Of a stretch of DNA of 64,000 bases, positions 21,888 to 35,366 are shown piece by piece. Every line of letters starts with the position of its first letter. Position 1 is the first letter of the stretch. Below the pieces are notes generated by a model. That model was not told the origin of the DNA and ran no database searches. It worked only from the letters and a program-made list of their open reading frames with translations. The stretch lies in assembly GCF_026210795.1 (NCBI RefSeq), contig NC_089436.1:1550001-1614000 (forward strand). Reading direction: 5' to 3'. The translations under genes and the position numbers were made by a program. Source of the stretch: Rhizophagus irregularis (taxonomy: Eukaryota; Glomeromycota; Glomeromycetes; Glomerales; Glomeraceae).

Positions 21888-23683
21888 ATGGCGTCTAAAA
21901 GGTCAAAAAATGCAAAAAAACTCAAAAAAAAGAAAGCAAGCACTTGACGTTCTTGAAGGATAAAGAAGAAAACAAGCACTTGACGTTCCTGAAGGACAGA
22001 ATGAAAGCCAACAAAATATATTTGCACAAATGTTATCAGGTAGTTAGTCGTCAAGATGCTGATATTTTGCAATTTAACATTATAATTAACTTTTGCTGAA
22101 CGCCAACAGTAGAATCTTCAGAAAATTCCTAAAGATCCACGCAGAGATTGTGAAAAATCACCTACTGGTCCTTTCGTACTCATTACTCCATTTTGATGTA
22201 GATCGTGAAAGATTTTTAGTTAAATCTGTTTCTTTTACTCCAGCAAATCGTGAGAAATCCTCAACAAATCGCGAGAATTTTTTAGTCAGGACTGCGCATA
22301 CTGAAACTTCCGTTTCAACTACATTGACACCATCTGTAACTTCTATAAGTTATGAAAGAACTTTGAAAATGCCAACTCCCATACTTAGTCCAATGCAAAT
22401 TGACCTTGATAAAGAAATTGATTATTATAACGTCGATGACGATGATAACGAAGAATATAATGATAACCGCGATAAAAGTGATACCCGTGAGCCTTTACCA
22501 AAACCACATATTGTAGAGGGTGAACGTTACCTAATTGTGAAAGAGTTTAATTATGCCATGAATGTATTAGATGGAAAGGTAAACGCCATCTACAAACTGT
22601 GTTGATATATTGGAGATCAGCAACAAAAAAGTATTCAAGATACGCAAAATGTTGCAAAAAGTGATGTATTAAGCGATGATTTCTGGAATGTAAGTTAATT
22701 AAAAATTATCAACTTGATTTTAATCTAAAGATACTTATAATAACCAAATATAAAAATGTAGCTAAAGAACTTATTCCAACGTCTTTATATCATTCAGATA
22801 TAGAGTACCGAAAGGCTTTAGAAACATATTTATCTAAATATGCAGAATATTACATTAAAAATATTGGGCAAAACGCATGGATTTCTTTATTTTCAGATAA
22901 ATTATTGGCAGAGGTATGTGAAATATTAATAATCGTTAAAAAAAAGTATTTTTTTATATTTATTTAACTTTTTTTTTAGATAAAAACTAAATGCAGAAGC
23001 AGGAGAAATGATTTTGCCGCAAGTATCAGGAGTGCCATGTTTTCCGTCTTTGGAGAACAGCGATTGAAACGCATAGATAACAATTCTCCTTCTATGAAGA
23101 TCGCTGAATGGAAACAGAATCAAAAAACGCGTAATGCATTTTATGAACTTTTCAAAAATCATGATATTCTAACGAAAATTGGCCATTCAGTTTTCAAACA
23201 ATATAGGGATAAAGAACTTCCTTTTACACATTGTGCGTATATTCTATCAATATGTGACATCTTGTTAAATCCCAATAGCTATAGTATTAAGTGTAATGAC
23301 AAGTCTGTTATGAAAAGAGTCAAATTTTTTCTAGTAAATAATTTTCGCAAATTTTCGCAGTTCTTTTAATCTTTTAATATTTTACAGATATTAATCTATA
23401 ATTAATTAACAGCAAGCGTTTAGAAATAAAACGCAAATAACTCCTCGTATAATGGAGGAATTAGCTGAAAAAGAAGCAAAAGAAGTTAGTCAAAGAACCA
23501 ATTAATACGAGTCAGCAGTCGCAGAAGAGAGCAGCGATTCAGTTAAAAATGAAAATTATGATGATTTTGTAAGTTAAAGTTATTATTTATGTTCGATTAT
23601 ACACTTAATTGAATTATTTTACTAAGCTAAATCATCATTTTTTTTTAGATTAATAATCTAGATTCGCAATTTCCTCAGGATTA
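21888..23683 (+). pseudogene. Plavaka-associated accessory gene, outer copy, decayed
   Basis: Homologue of the gene at 14536-16180, in the same divergent place beside its transposase. It begins MASKRSKNAKK at 21888, with a frameshift and a short duplication (acttgacgttc twice) near 21935-21990. Recognisable exons: 22093-22690, with TGA at about 22602; 22762-22914; 22982-23330, holding RSAMFSVFGEQRLKRID and FTHCAYILSICDILLNP, matching the inner copy; 23412-23570, with TAA at about 23503; and a last exon near 23649-23683. Introns keep GT-AG. Function unknown. Confidence 0.6.
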
Positions 23684-23689
23684 ATTGTA

Positions 23690-24694
23690 TTTCTTTGGAA
23701 TACTTTAATTTTTTTATAATTCATATTTTTTATTTTTTTTAATCATATTTCTTTGAAATACTAATTTTTTTTTATAATTCGTAATTTTATATTTTTTAAT
23801 CGTATTTCTTTGAAATACTTTAATTTTTTTATATTATTTTTTTCATATTTTTTAATTGTATTTCTTTAAAATACTTTAATTTTTTTTATATTATTTTTTT
23901 ATATTTTTTAATTGTATTTCTTTGAAATACTTTAATTTTTTTATATCATTTTTTTTATATTTTTTAATTGTATTTCTTTGAAATACTTTAATTTTTTTAT
24001 ATCATTTTTTTTATATTTTTTAATCGTATTTCTTTGAAATACTTTAATTTTTTATAATTTGTAATTTTATATTTTTTAATTGTATTTCTTTGAAATACTT
24101 TAATTTTTTTTATAATTTGTAATTTTATATTCTTTAATTGTATTTCTTTGAAATACTTTAATTTTTTTTATAATTTGTAATTTTATATTCTTTAATTGTA
24201 TTTCTTTGAAATACTTTAATTTTTATAATTCGTAATTTATATTCTTTAATTGTATTTCTTTGAAATACTTTAATTTTTTTTATAATTTGTAATTTTATAT
24301 TCTTTAATTGTATTTCTTTGAAATACTTTAATTTTTTTTATAATTCGTAATTTATATTTTTTAATTGTATTTCTTTGAAATACTTTAATTTTTTTTATAA
24401 TTCGTAATTTTATATTCTTTAATTGTATTTCTTTGAAATACTTTAATTTTTTTATAATTCGTAATTTTATATTTTTTAATTGTATTTCTTTGAAATACTT
24501 TAATTTTTTTTATAATTCGTAATTTTATATTCTTTAATTGTATTTTTTTGAAATACTTTAATTTTTTTTATAATTCGTAATTTTATATTCTTTAATTGTA
24601 TTTCTTTGAAATACTTTAATTTTTTTTATAATTCGTAATTTTATATTTTTTAATTGTATTTCTTTGAAATACTTTAATTTTTATAATTCGTATT
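23690..24694. repeat. Satellite of about 59-bp units, ~17 copies
   Basis: Tandem units containing tttctttgaaatactttaat followed by a T-run, then taattcgtaattttata. Length varies by a few bases in the T-runs. Copies are well conserved, so amplification is recent. It starts right behind the outer accessory gene. Confidence 0.85.
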
Positions 24695-24903
24695 TTTGCA
24701 CAGAATTTTACGTTGTTTTTTTTTGGTAGAAATAAAGAATTGATTATGATTAATTAATATAAATGGACTATAAATTATCATATATTAATTGTATTTTATA
24801 TTTCGATTTATTTCAAAGGTTTTTATTTAAAAATCCGCGCAGAACATTATTATTTATAAAATCTGCGCAGTTTTTTATTAGAATTTTCCTCTAATGTTTT
24901 GCG

Positions 24904-25926
24904 TAAAGCTCCGCATGAGCCGATCCGGCTCACGAGCTGGCTCGAGCTTTTCAATCTGGCCAAAGCTGAGCCACAATTAAATTGGCTCAGTGGCTCGCGA
25001 CCAAGCGAAATGAGCTCGAGCGGTGATAGGCTCGGCTCAAAAGCTCAAGCCAAGTAATAGGCTCGGCTCAAAAAGCTCGAGCTGGCTTGAGTTATCATAC
25101 AAAAAACGTTGCGAAAACGTTTTTTGTATAATATTATATTAAAAAAAACGTTTCGCAACGTTTTTTTAATTCTTTAATAAAAAACGTTGCAAAAACGTTT
25201 TTTTAATTCTTTAATAAAAAAACGTTGCAAAAACGTTTTTTTAATTCTTTAATAAAAAACGTTGCAAAAACGTTTTTCACTATATTATATTGGAAAAAAA
25301 CGTTTCGCACGTTTTTTTAATTCTTTAAGTAAAAACGTTGCAAAAACGTTTTTTCACTATATTATTTTAGAAAAAAATGTTTTGCAACATTTTTTTAAAT
25401 TCTTTAGTAAAAAAACGTTGCGAAAACGTTTTTTTCACTATCTAATATTAGAAAAAAATGTTTCGCAACATTTTTTTAAGTTCTTTTAATAAAAAACGCT
25501 TGCGCGCTTTTTTCACTATATTATTTTAGAAAAAACGTTTCGCAACGCTTTTTTAAATTCTTTAATAAAAAAACATTGCGAAAACGTTTTTTCACAATAT
25601 TATATTAGAAAAAAACATTTCGCAACATTTTTTAAAGTTCTTTAATAAAAAAACGTTGCGAAAACGTTTTTTTCACTATATTATTTTAGAAAAAAACGTT
25701 TCGCAACGTTTTTTTTAATTCTTTAATAAAAAAACGTTGCAAAACGTTTTTCTGAAGATAAAGCTCGAGCCTGGCTTGGCTCGAGCCATGAAAATCATCT
25801 GGTTTCATTCCGCTTTAGCTGAGCTGAAATTTTTATGGCACGACATCATTCCAGGCCAGAATTTTTTTCGAGCTGAGCCGACCAGACTTGTGCTTAAGGC
25901 TCCAAACCGGCTCATGCGGAGCTTTA
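24904..25926. mobile_element. 1023-bp non-autonomous hAT element with 8-bp TSD
   Basis: Perfect 19-bp inverted ends TAAAGCTCCGCATGAGCCG, fitting the hAT end consensus, with the 8-bp duplication GTTTTGCG at 24896-24903 and 25927-25934. Sub-terminal ggctcgagc motifs are repeated. The middle, 25098-25757, is an array of about 100-bp units rich in aaaaacgttgcaaaaacgtt, each self-complementary. No transposase; open frames inside are repeat artefacts. Flanking sequence (ctgcgcag motifs; ccaaaaaatttcccgatg ending 26008) belongs to another repeat family that it has entered. Confidence 0.85.
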
Positions 25927-26050
25927 GTTTTGCGTCAGGGTATAAGATCTGTGCAAATATAATTTCTGAAAATCTGCGCAGATCTGCTCCCCAAAAAATT
26001 TCCCGATGTTTATATTTTATCTATACATATGTTATATAGCATACTATTTA

Positions 26051-26434
26051 CTGTATTCTTCCGTTTTTAAGCACCACCTTTTTAGGAGAAAATTTTTGTG
26101 AAAGTTTAGGGTGGTGCTTAAATTCAGAAGTTTTTTTTTTACACTTTTTTTTTGCACTTTTAGTCATATTTGTAATGTAATGGATGGGTCAGAAAATGAT
26201 TTGTTTGGACAAGATGAAAAAGAGGAGGAAATTGATGAAAATGAAAGGGAAATTGTAGATATAGATAGTAATTCAGCTGATGAATTAGATGAATTGTAAA
26301 ATGATGCATCATAAAAATAAAATTTATTTTGAATAAAATATAAAAAAATTTTCAAATTTGAGGTGGTGCTTATTTTTGTTTTTCAAGTTTTTTTGGCAAA
26401 AGTCGGGATGGTGCTTAAAAATGAAAGAATACGG
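26051..26434. mobile_element. 384-bp TA-flanked element with an acidic ORF remnant
   Basis: Inverted ends CTGTATTCTTCCGTTTTTAA and a near match ending at 26434, with TA at 26049-26050 and 26435-26436, and the motif aagcaccac on both arms. Inside, 26180-26299 encodes a short acidic peptide (MDGSENDLFGQDEKEEEI) that resembles the tail of a pogo/DDE-type transposase, so this is probably a deletion derivative. Confidence 0.65.
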
Positions 26435-26436
26435 TA

Positions 26437-29400
26437 AATCTAATAATAAGTGATATTATTAAATTGGATTTTGCAAAAAATATATTGAAAAATACAGTTA
26501 GTGTTGTTTTTTACATTAAATATCAAAATAAATTTTTTCTGCTTATTGGAAAAAAAGAAAAAAGAAAAGCAAATTTAATATTGCTTTTTAAAGTAAATGT
26601 TTGAAACCCTTTTCTATTTATTAGGAAGTACAAAAAGTTCACAAGAACTATTTCTAAAAAAAATGAAGTTAGTTAATATTATTTCTTAAAAGTAGATATT
26701 AAAAAACTCTTCCTCACTTATCAGAAGGTTTAGAAAATTTGAAAAGTACAAGAAAATATTTCTAAAAAGAAGAAAAAGAAGTTAATTAGTTCATGATATA
26801 CTTTTTTTTAGGAATAGTTCTTTCTGATAAGGAAAGTTTTTTAATATTAACTTTAAAAACAAATATAATTAACTTCTTATTAAAGTTTTTTTCCTAAAAA
26901 AAAAAGTTATTCATTTACAGCATATATATTTATGGCATTATAGCACTAAATTAAAAAATAACATTACAGTGTCAAATTAAATTACGGCATTATGGTATTT
27001 ATAATATATAGCATTTTATTACAATTTACAGAATGATTTATGATATATATTGAAATGCTAAATTGTTTTAATTAAAGAATTTACATCTATAATTTCCAGT
27101 TTTTTCATTATAATTGATTAATAAATCATCTAATCACACTAATTCAAATATTACAATAAATCAAAAAATTGCTTTAATTGAAATTATTCAGTACCTTTAA
27201 AAATAAAATAATCAAAAAAAAGATTTAATATTTTAATTAATACTATTCTTATTTTATATTGCAAAATAAAAAAATCATATATTATTAAATGTTTTATAAT
27301 CTACAGTATAATTTTAAATTTCTGAAATGTCTATAATAATCATAGCTTAGAACTTTTTATGTTATTTTCTTTTTCATAAAGTCCAACTTGTAGAATACTA
27401 CTGTACTGGTATACCTCCTAGATCTGCCTAGTTATGGAAGTGTAAATAAGGATAAAGTAATTCTGATCTTATATTTGTGTTAAATAATTTGGTATAATTA
27501 TAGATTCATAGTAAAGGCAGTAACATTTATTCATTTATTATAAATTATAACCCCTTACCTCTTACATATATAATATATAAAATCTTATATTACACTATAT
27601 ACATTAAGACTTTTCTTTACCTCCTTACCCCTAAAATATTATGTAATAAATATCATTATTCTAATTAATGTAACTACCATTGAATCTGTTTATCTATATA
27701 AAAAATCTCAGAAAAATATAAGTAAAGTATAAGCTGCAACATTAAATAACTATAATATAAAATATCAATAGTAATAATATAGAATAATGAAGTTCATATA
27801 ACTAAAGTATTGAACACTATAATATGAAACATAATTTTTGTTTTTTTTTTATAATGAAATAGTTTCACAAACCTATTATTAAAGATAATTCTTTTCATTA
27901 AATCTGTTAGTAAAAATAAAAGTTTATAACTAAATTAAAGTTTTTCAAATTTCTATAAAGTGATTAAAATAAAATACTTTAAAAAAAAAGTTGGAGAAAG
28001 GGGTTTTTTTTTTTTTTCATTCTAAATATTCACTTTTTTTTTGATATGAGATGTAAAAAAAAAAATAATTTTTTAAGGGATAAATGATGATTAATTTGGA
28101 ATGACCAATGATTTTATTGTATTTATTTAAAATAGATTTACAAAGGAATTTTAGAATTTGTAAAAAAAAAAGGAATTTCGAGTAATCATAATTAATTTTG
28201 GAATGATCAATGATCATTATATTATTATTGTATTCATTTTAAATGGATTTATAGAATTTTGTAAGAAGGAATATCGAATAAATTAATTTGGAAATGACCA
28301 ATGATCATTGTAATCATTTAAATAGATTTATAAGGAATTTTAAAAAGAATTTTTATTTTTATCAAATAGAAAGTGCATCGTGATGATTTTGACACAAGGA
28401 TAGTTGACAACCCTAAACCAAAATTAAATAGCTGTAAAAGTAATGCGAGATCGATGGGATTTGAGGCAATAATCATATGATCTCGGTGTAGGGGGGGATG
28501 AAGTTTCATCAACTTTAGGATCTCTAACAAAGGATCAAAAGAAATTTACAAGAAATAATCAATTTAATAATTATAAATAACAAATGAGTAAATGTAGTAA
28601 ATATAGTAAATGATTCAAAAACACGTAAAAGATCGTCATTCAGTTGTGTTTGATTTTTAAAACTGTCGGATCTGTCGTATGGCGTAAAGTAAAACTTTTA
28701 GATATGCGAAGGTATTTAGTGCAACAATAAAGTATGAACTTTACGGAAATTCCCCTTAAAAATCATAAGAAGTAATGATAATAAGCAAACTTTTTTTTTT
28801 TATAATAATCAATTCAAAATAAAAATTCCCTTTAGAATTAATTCTTTTATCCGATTATCAAAAAATGATAAATTAAAATGAGGGATACTTTGGGTATTAT
28901 ACTGTATTTGATCGACGAACACATTTTCGGTATCAACCGATAAATCGGTGTTTATCGGTTGCATCGGATTGTAACATTTCCGGGTAAAACCGGTTGAAAC
29001 TGGTTAAATACTTTTAATTATTTAATTATTTGGTATAAGGTATACCTATGAAGTTTTGTTACCTAATTTATATATTATAATAAATTACAATATCAAATAT
29101 TCTAATTGGAACATTTCAAAGAATTTAAATGAAGGAATTTAAATGATTCCTTTCAATCAAGAATTTTTAATTTTTTTTTGAAAAAAAGTAAAAAAAAAAA
29201 AAAATACACAAAGATGAAACAAATAATTTTTTTTTTCTCCATTCGTTGATAGAAAGAAAATTTTCTCATTAAAAAAAATATATATATATAAAATATAACC
29301 TTTTCGCATGATGCATGTATAATTGATGAATAACTCAGTATAATAATAGATTGAACTGGTTATTTTTAATATGTTGTGAACAGGGGACACAATCACAAAT

Positions 29401-30414
29401 CACAAAAACAAATCTCGTAACCTAAACCAAATACGTTTGTCGTGAGAAATCATAAACAAGTTTAGGCAACCGTCCGAGCATAAGGTTTTATAATATAAAT
29501 ATATAAACAAACAATTTTCCTTGTCAAATGTTCTTTTGATTATCTTTTTTGGTCGATCAAAGAAACATTCATTAATAGCAAATCATTTATTTTTTTGTCG
29601 AATCTCCTTTTAAGTAAAAGTTTTTATTTTTTTTTTAAAAAAAAATATTTTTGGTAATAGAATAACTATTAAAAAATAAATTATCTGTGGTGTATCCCTG
29701 TGATTGATTGCTTTGCATGATTGTAATCGATTCGCATGGATTTCATGATTCTTAAGAGAGACCAGAGAGGCCTTTTTTTTTTTATGAGTACTACATAAAT
29801 AAAAAGAGACCCGAGATCACATGTGATACACTACTGTGCCATAATTTGAACTTTTGTCGTCGTTTTCACGTTTATATATATAAAAAAAAAAAAAAAGGAA
29901 AAAAGACAAATTCATTAGATAACAAATCACATATTCAAATATTATGATTCGATATCCATTACATCACAACTTACATTTTAATAAGTAAGTTATTTTAAAA
30001 AAAAAAAAAGGTAAAAATTTTCTCGATGCAATAAATTAAGAAGGGGTTAATATCTATCAAAGATATTTTGATTCGAAAGATGGAAAAATAAATTAAGGGT
30101 TTTCATTACATAGTATCTACTTTTAACATAATTACATAACTACTTACAATATATATATGTGTATATATATGTGTATAATAAAATATATCTTACAAAAAAA
30201 AAAGAATAATAGATAAATTGTTTGTGTTTGTTCGTGTTTGTGAATATAGGATAAAATATACGAAATAATAAAAAAAAAATATATATATAAATAATAAGTA
30301 CGAAAAAAAATTTTATAACTTATCGAATAAAGTTAAGCACGTTAAAAAAAAATCGATAAAGAATAACCGAAATTACGATATAACGAACGATATGACGCGT
30401 GACGCTGCTTGACG
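26437..30414. other. AT-rich intergenic, no gene supported
   Basis: 26437-28000 is simple AT-rich sequence. 28318-28530 holds a weak minus-strand frame with higher GC around 28480, unassigned. 28925-29010 has small inverted motifs (ataaatcggtgtttatcgg; aaccggttgaaactggtt). 29370-30414 includes the downstream region of the minus-strand PARP-like gene, with many A-runs. No RNA gene seen. Confidence 0.4.
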
Positions 30415-32200
30415 CTATGAGTCAAATAATATCATGAATCTTGGAAGTGTGGCCTATAAATTTAAATTTGAAATTAATCAATTAATAAATTAATCAATTA
30501 ATCAATTATAGATATTAACGTAATAAGATGTAATACGACGTAAATACGTACCTTATTTTTGTTAACCACGAGAATGTAATTATGTTCTTGAGCGACAATA
30601 TCAACAACAAACATAACTTTAGTATGATGATTACCATCAGTATAATCACGAGATATTAAAGCGCTATTAGCAAACCACATTTCTATTAAGAAAAAGAAAG
30701 AAAGAAATTAATTAACATTAATTAAAGGGAAGCAGAATTCTTTTCATACTTACTTTTGTTATGCTTTGAAAATTTCTTCCTATTACCATTTTGAATAATA
30801 CCACACATTCCACAACCTTTTTTACAAAAAGATTTTTCAGATAAAGGATAATTTCTTTCTAAAAAACGATCAGGATCACAACCAGTAGAAGTAGTAGTTC
30901 CATGAAACATGCTATAAGTTACATCATCAACATTTTTTCCAGCAAGTTTTGCAACTTTATTTTTATACTTTTCATGAAGTTTTATTAATTTAGATGGCAT
31001 ATCCAATCTAATTATTCCCTTAATAACACCACGAGGTATTTCAGAATAAAACATTTTTTTAACAGTAATATAATCATTATCACTTTTTTTCAACAAAATC
31101 ATTTGAGTTCTCGTAAGAAGAGGAAAATTACTCTCAGATATAATAGATTTAGATTTATTATTAGGTACACTGTATTGTGAAGAACGACCTGAAGGACCTG
31201 GTAAACGAACATTACAAGAGTCACAAATCGTTCTTGTTGGATGATTCATAAAAGTACAATTAAAACATTCCACTTCAATAAAACTTATACGACGGATTTG
31301 AATTTCAGTAGATGATGAAGGAGAAGGATTTGAAGAATTCGAAGAAAGATGTATTGAAGATGATAAAATTGGTTGAAATATTAAAGAAGAAGTAGAAGAG
31401 ATAGATTCAGGAAATATTTTTATTTTTTCATCAATATTTTCATCAATTTCTTCAAAAGATTTTTCTTCAATAATAGGAAAAGCATTATATAATTCTTCAT
31501 GTATAGATTCTAATTTATTTTCATTTTCTTCTAAATCAACAGTTAAATCATTTGATTCATTCCAATTATTTTTAATTTCATTTAAATCTTCCAAATCTTC
31601 CAAATCATTAGTTGATTGATCATCATTTTTACATAATTGATCAAAATCATCAAATATAAAATCAAAATTAAAAGAATCTTCAATTAATTCAGGTAAAGTA
31701 ATTTTAGGTTGATGATAATGATATTTATCATTATGATTATTATGATTATTATTATTATTATTATTATTAAAATTTGTCGTTATACTTATTCGTGATAAAC
31801 GAGAACTTAATCTTGTCGTTATACCAAAAAGTGAATTTCTTCTAGAAGAATTTAATTTTTCATATTTTGATGATTTGAATTTTGAAGTTTTATGACCTTC
31901 GATAGTTGATAACATGGTTAAAGATTTCGTATTCTCACTATTTAAAGTACCACTAGCTTCAATATTTTCTGGTAACCATATTAAATTTCTACTATTTCTT
32001 TTTGAACTTAATCCATTATCATCCAATGTATTTTGAGTTATTTTTGGTATTTTATCATTCCATACTATTTGTTCATTAGTAGATTCATTATCATCATCAG
32101 TTGGTGTATTACTTTTTGTTGTAGTAACCAATTTTTTGGTCCATGATTTTAATTTAACTAGTATTTGTTTCTGTTTCTTTTTAGGTGAATTTTGATCCAT
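30415..32200 (-). CDS. Zinc-finger protein with C-terminal PARP-like (ADP-ribosyltransferase) domain, 538 aa
   Basis: Three exons: 30754-32200, 30552-30682 and 30415-30453, with GT-AG introns and a continuous 1617-nt frame starting MDQNSPKKKQK. Residues 1-300 are low-complexity (Ser/Asn/acidic). A RanBP2-type finger lies near 310-332 (CFNCTFMNHPTRTICDSC: Cys-x2-Cys, Asn, Cys-x2-Cys). The C-terminal domain starts near 365. MFHGT at about 430 matches the His-Gly-Thr of PARP folds; CGMCGIIQNGN, MWFANSALISRDYT and FVVDIV follow in the order known from fungal PARP-like proteins. It ends ATLPRFMILFDS. The usual catalytic Glu is not obvious, so mono-ADP-ribosylation or no activity are both possible. 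It is a paralogue of the gene at 35367-38966, in divergent orientation. The finger may bind ubiquitin or RNA. Confidence 0.7.
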
Positions 32201-34773
32201 ATGTGAGAAAAAAAAAAAGGAAAAAAATAAAGAAAAAAAAAATAATAAACAAAAAATAAAACAAAAAAAAATAAAAATAAAACAAAATAAATAAATAAAT
32301 AAAACGAAAAAAAAAAGGGAATATTTTTTACTTAAATATATATATAAAGAAATTTTTTAATTTTTTTTTTTCTCAAAAAAAAAGGGTTGATAAGGAAAAA
32401 AAGAAAGATGCATGAAAGAATAAAAAAAAAAGAGAGAAAAAAGAGAGAACTTTTTTTTTTAAAAAAAAAAAAAATGGAAAATTTCAAGAGGTATATTTAT
32501 GTAAATAAACGGGATTACAATTTCAAAAACGGAAATCTTATTTAATTATTAACCAAATTTGGTACATACTAACAAAATATAAAAAAAAAAAAAATTTTAA
32601 AAATACTTATATAGATATTTATACCTATATATATATATATAATATTTTTAATAAGAATTATGTTATTATAAACATTATAAACAACACATGAATATACATA
32701 TTTAAAATAATTTTTTTCTTTTTCTTTTTTTTTTTGTCCTTTATACAAAATTTTTGTTATGTACGCCATACATATATATATATCTACGGGTATCCGGCTT
32801 AAATATTAACAATGGCCAAAAAATAGAATGTAAACTTTAACTTACCTAAACTATCATTAAGAAACCAATTATCGCGTGGTAAATGAGTAGTTGATAATAA
32901 AAAAAAAAGAATTTTAACCTTTAAATTCGAATAAGGGGATAAGAATGTATTGCATTGCATTTTTCTCCAAAAGTTTTCATTAAAAAGAACCGTTCGCAAA
33001 AATAAAACTTTAAAATAACATTGCATTACTTTCTGATATTGACAACAATCCGAACAATCTTTTTCTTTTTAAAAAAAATATTGAAGAAAAAGATCCGATT
33101 TTATTAAACTATTTAATGTTATTATACTCCATACTATTATACTTTACTACTTTACTAGGTAACTCTCTTTAACCATAAATGATCCAAACATGTCCCTTAC
33201 ATATTTGATTACTTTTTTACCCCTGGTAAGTTTCAGTTATTTAATATATATGGCGATTTAGTTACGTCAATAATTGTTCAGTAGTTGAAGGCTTGGAAGG
33301 TGACTTGTTTTGCCCAAAAACAATTAAACAATAATAAATCACGTGATCATTTACTGATATTCCCATTTGGACAATGCCGTTATACACTTATACCGATTGA
33401 GAAAAAATTTATGATTTTTTTTTTTACATTATAATTTATTAATTTATTAATGCATATTTCCCGAACGGGAATTACATCAATTTAGAACTTTTAAAATAAT
33501 TGGTTGGTCTATTTGGTCTAATTTGTTTATTTTGTTTATTGGTCTATTGTATTTAGTTTCTAATTCTGTTGGTCAACTCGAAAAATTCACGTACGGATCT
33601 TTTTTTATGGTTCCCACGTGATTATACGAAACATTTTTTAATTTTAAACAACAAAATTGATGGATAATAAATCGATAAAATGATATGATGGATAATAATC
33701 AAATAATCGATAAGTGATAAATGATAATAATCGATAAATGATTGGAATAATAATCGATAATTTATATCGATAATTTATAATCGAATAATCGAATGATAAT
33801 AAATAATCAATGAATGATAAAATTTATTATTATTATTTATCTGTAATTAGAATAATTCATATTATTATGAATAATTTTAATTTTTTTTTAATTAAAAAAA
33901 AAAATAAAAAAAAAAACATTATTTTTTTTTTTCATAGTTTCATATATTTTTTTAATAATCTTCCTTTTTTTTTCTCTCTTCATAATTTTTTGGAAAATTA
34001 CACATGAAATATGCATCATTGTTATTTATTTACAAAGTTATAAATGATGCAGTTTGTAAAATAGGATTTCAACTTTTTTATTGTTTTTATATAAATATAT
34101 AAAGGAAAAAAAAAAAAAATTTCAACCGACCCTTTTTCATAAAAAGATAATGTAATGGAAATAATAAATAAAATAAAATAAATAAAATAAATAAAAAAAA
34201 AATAAATCCCGAAAAAAAAAATGGATAATTCCCAAATAGAAAAAAATAATTCAAATGGGAAAAAAAAATAAATTCAAATGGAACAAAATGGAAATTTTTT
34301 TTTTTTTACCAGAATTTAAAATTTTATCAAAACTTTTTTTTTTTTTACTATCATAACTCCATTTTTATTTTATTCATTTAAAACTGAAATATTTTATTCA
34401 TTTTAATTTAAAAAAAAAAAAAATTTTTTTCGTGGTACATACCTTTATCGTAATAATATGCACATTAATAAAATACCTTTTTCGGATTATTTACCGTCAT
34501 ATAACATATATAACAAACTATGACTCACCGGTTCACCCATCCCTTTCTTTAATAAAATTTAATGGGGATTGGACTGCGCCTCATGTATTAATGATCCAAT
34601 CAATTTTCTTTTTATTATTAATATTCCGAATTCGAATTAGAGATAAAAAAAATTGCAAATCAGGTAAATATTTTGAAAATCAATGAATGATTGAATGATA
34701 ATTATGATAAATTTTATATCACATTTTTGATTACCCGTTCAAATATTAAATAAAAACCTTAAAAAAAAAAAAG

Positions 34774-34823
<50 letters not shown>

Positions 34824-35366
34824 AGAGAATATAATTTAAATTTTTTTTTTAAAATAATTTTTTTTTTTTTTTTTTGAACAAAAAAAAATTAAAAATAAAA
34901 ATAAAAAAAATTAAAAATAATAAAAAGAATAAATTTTTTTTAAAATAACATTTTCAACATTATATGTATGTATGCATCATTATAAAAATTTTATGGGTCA
35001 CTTTTTTTTTTTCTTTGTCAATTTTTTTTATTCAAGTGTAACGTTTGTAGAACGATAAACAACTTTCAAGAGTTTACTTAAAGTACAAACTTTTTTACAA
35101 CCCCAAAATGTAAGGACCAACTTACTTTTAAGGTATGTCGGATCATTTTTTTTTTTTTTCTTCTTTTATTTCTCTTTTGATCTTTTCTTGTATTCGTTTA
35201 ATTTTTTATATATATATACATAACATATATATATATATATACTTTTTGTGTTTTTTTTTTTTTTTTTAAACTTTTTTAAATTTCTTTCGATAGATAAAAA
35301 CGTTAACCAAATTTTAACTTTATTTTTTTTTTATAGTGCTTATAAAAAAATTCAAAAAAAAAAGTT
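32201..35366. promoter_or_regulatory. Intergenic region between divergent PARP-like genes
   Basis: About 3.2 kb, extremely A/T-rich, with long homopolymers, including an almost pure A-run at 34759-34820 and a T-run at 34857-34875. 33660-33800 is a degenerate gataataatcgataa repeat. tatatatata strings near 35205-35240 lie 130-160 bp upstream of the plus-strand start. It must contain both promoters, but no specific sites can be named. Confidence 0.4.

Noticed and set aside
23690..24694. Possible CRISPR-like array
   Set aside because: Units are fully repetitive with no distinct spacers, and the host is eukaryotic; it is a satellite.
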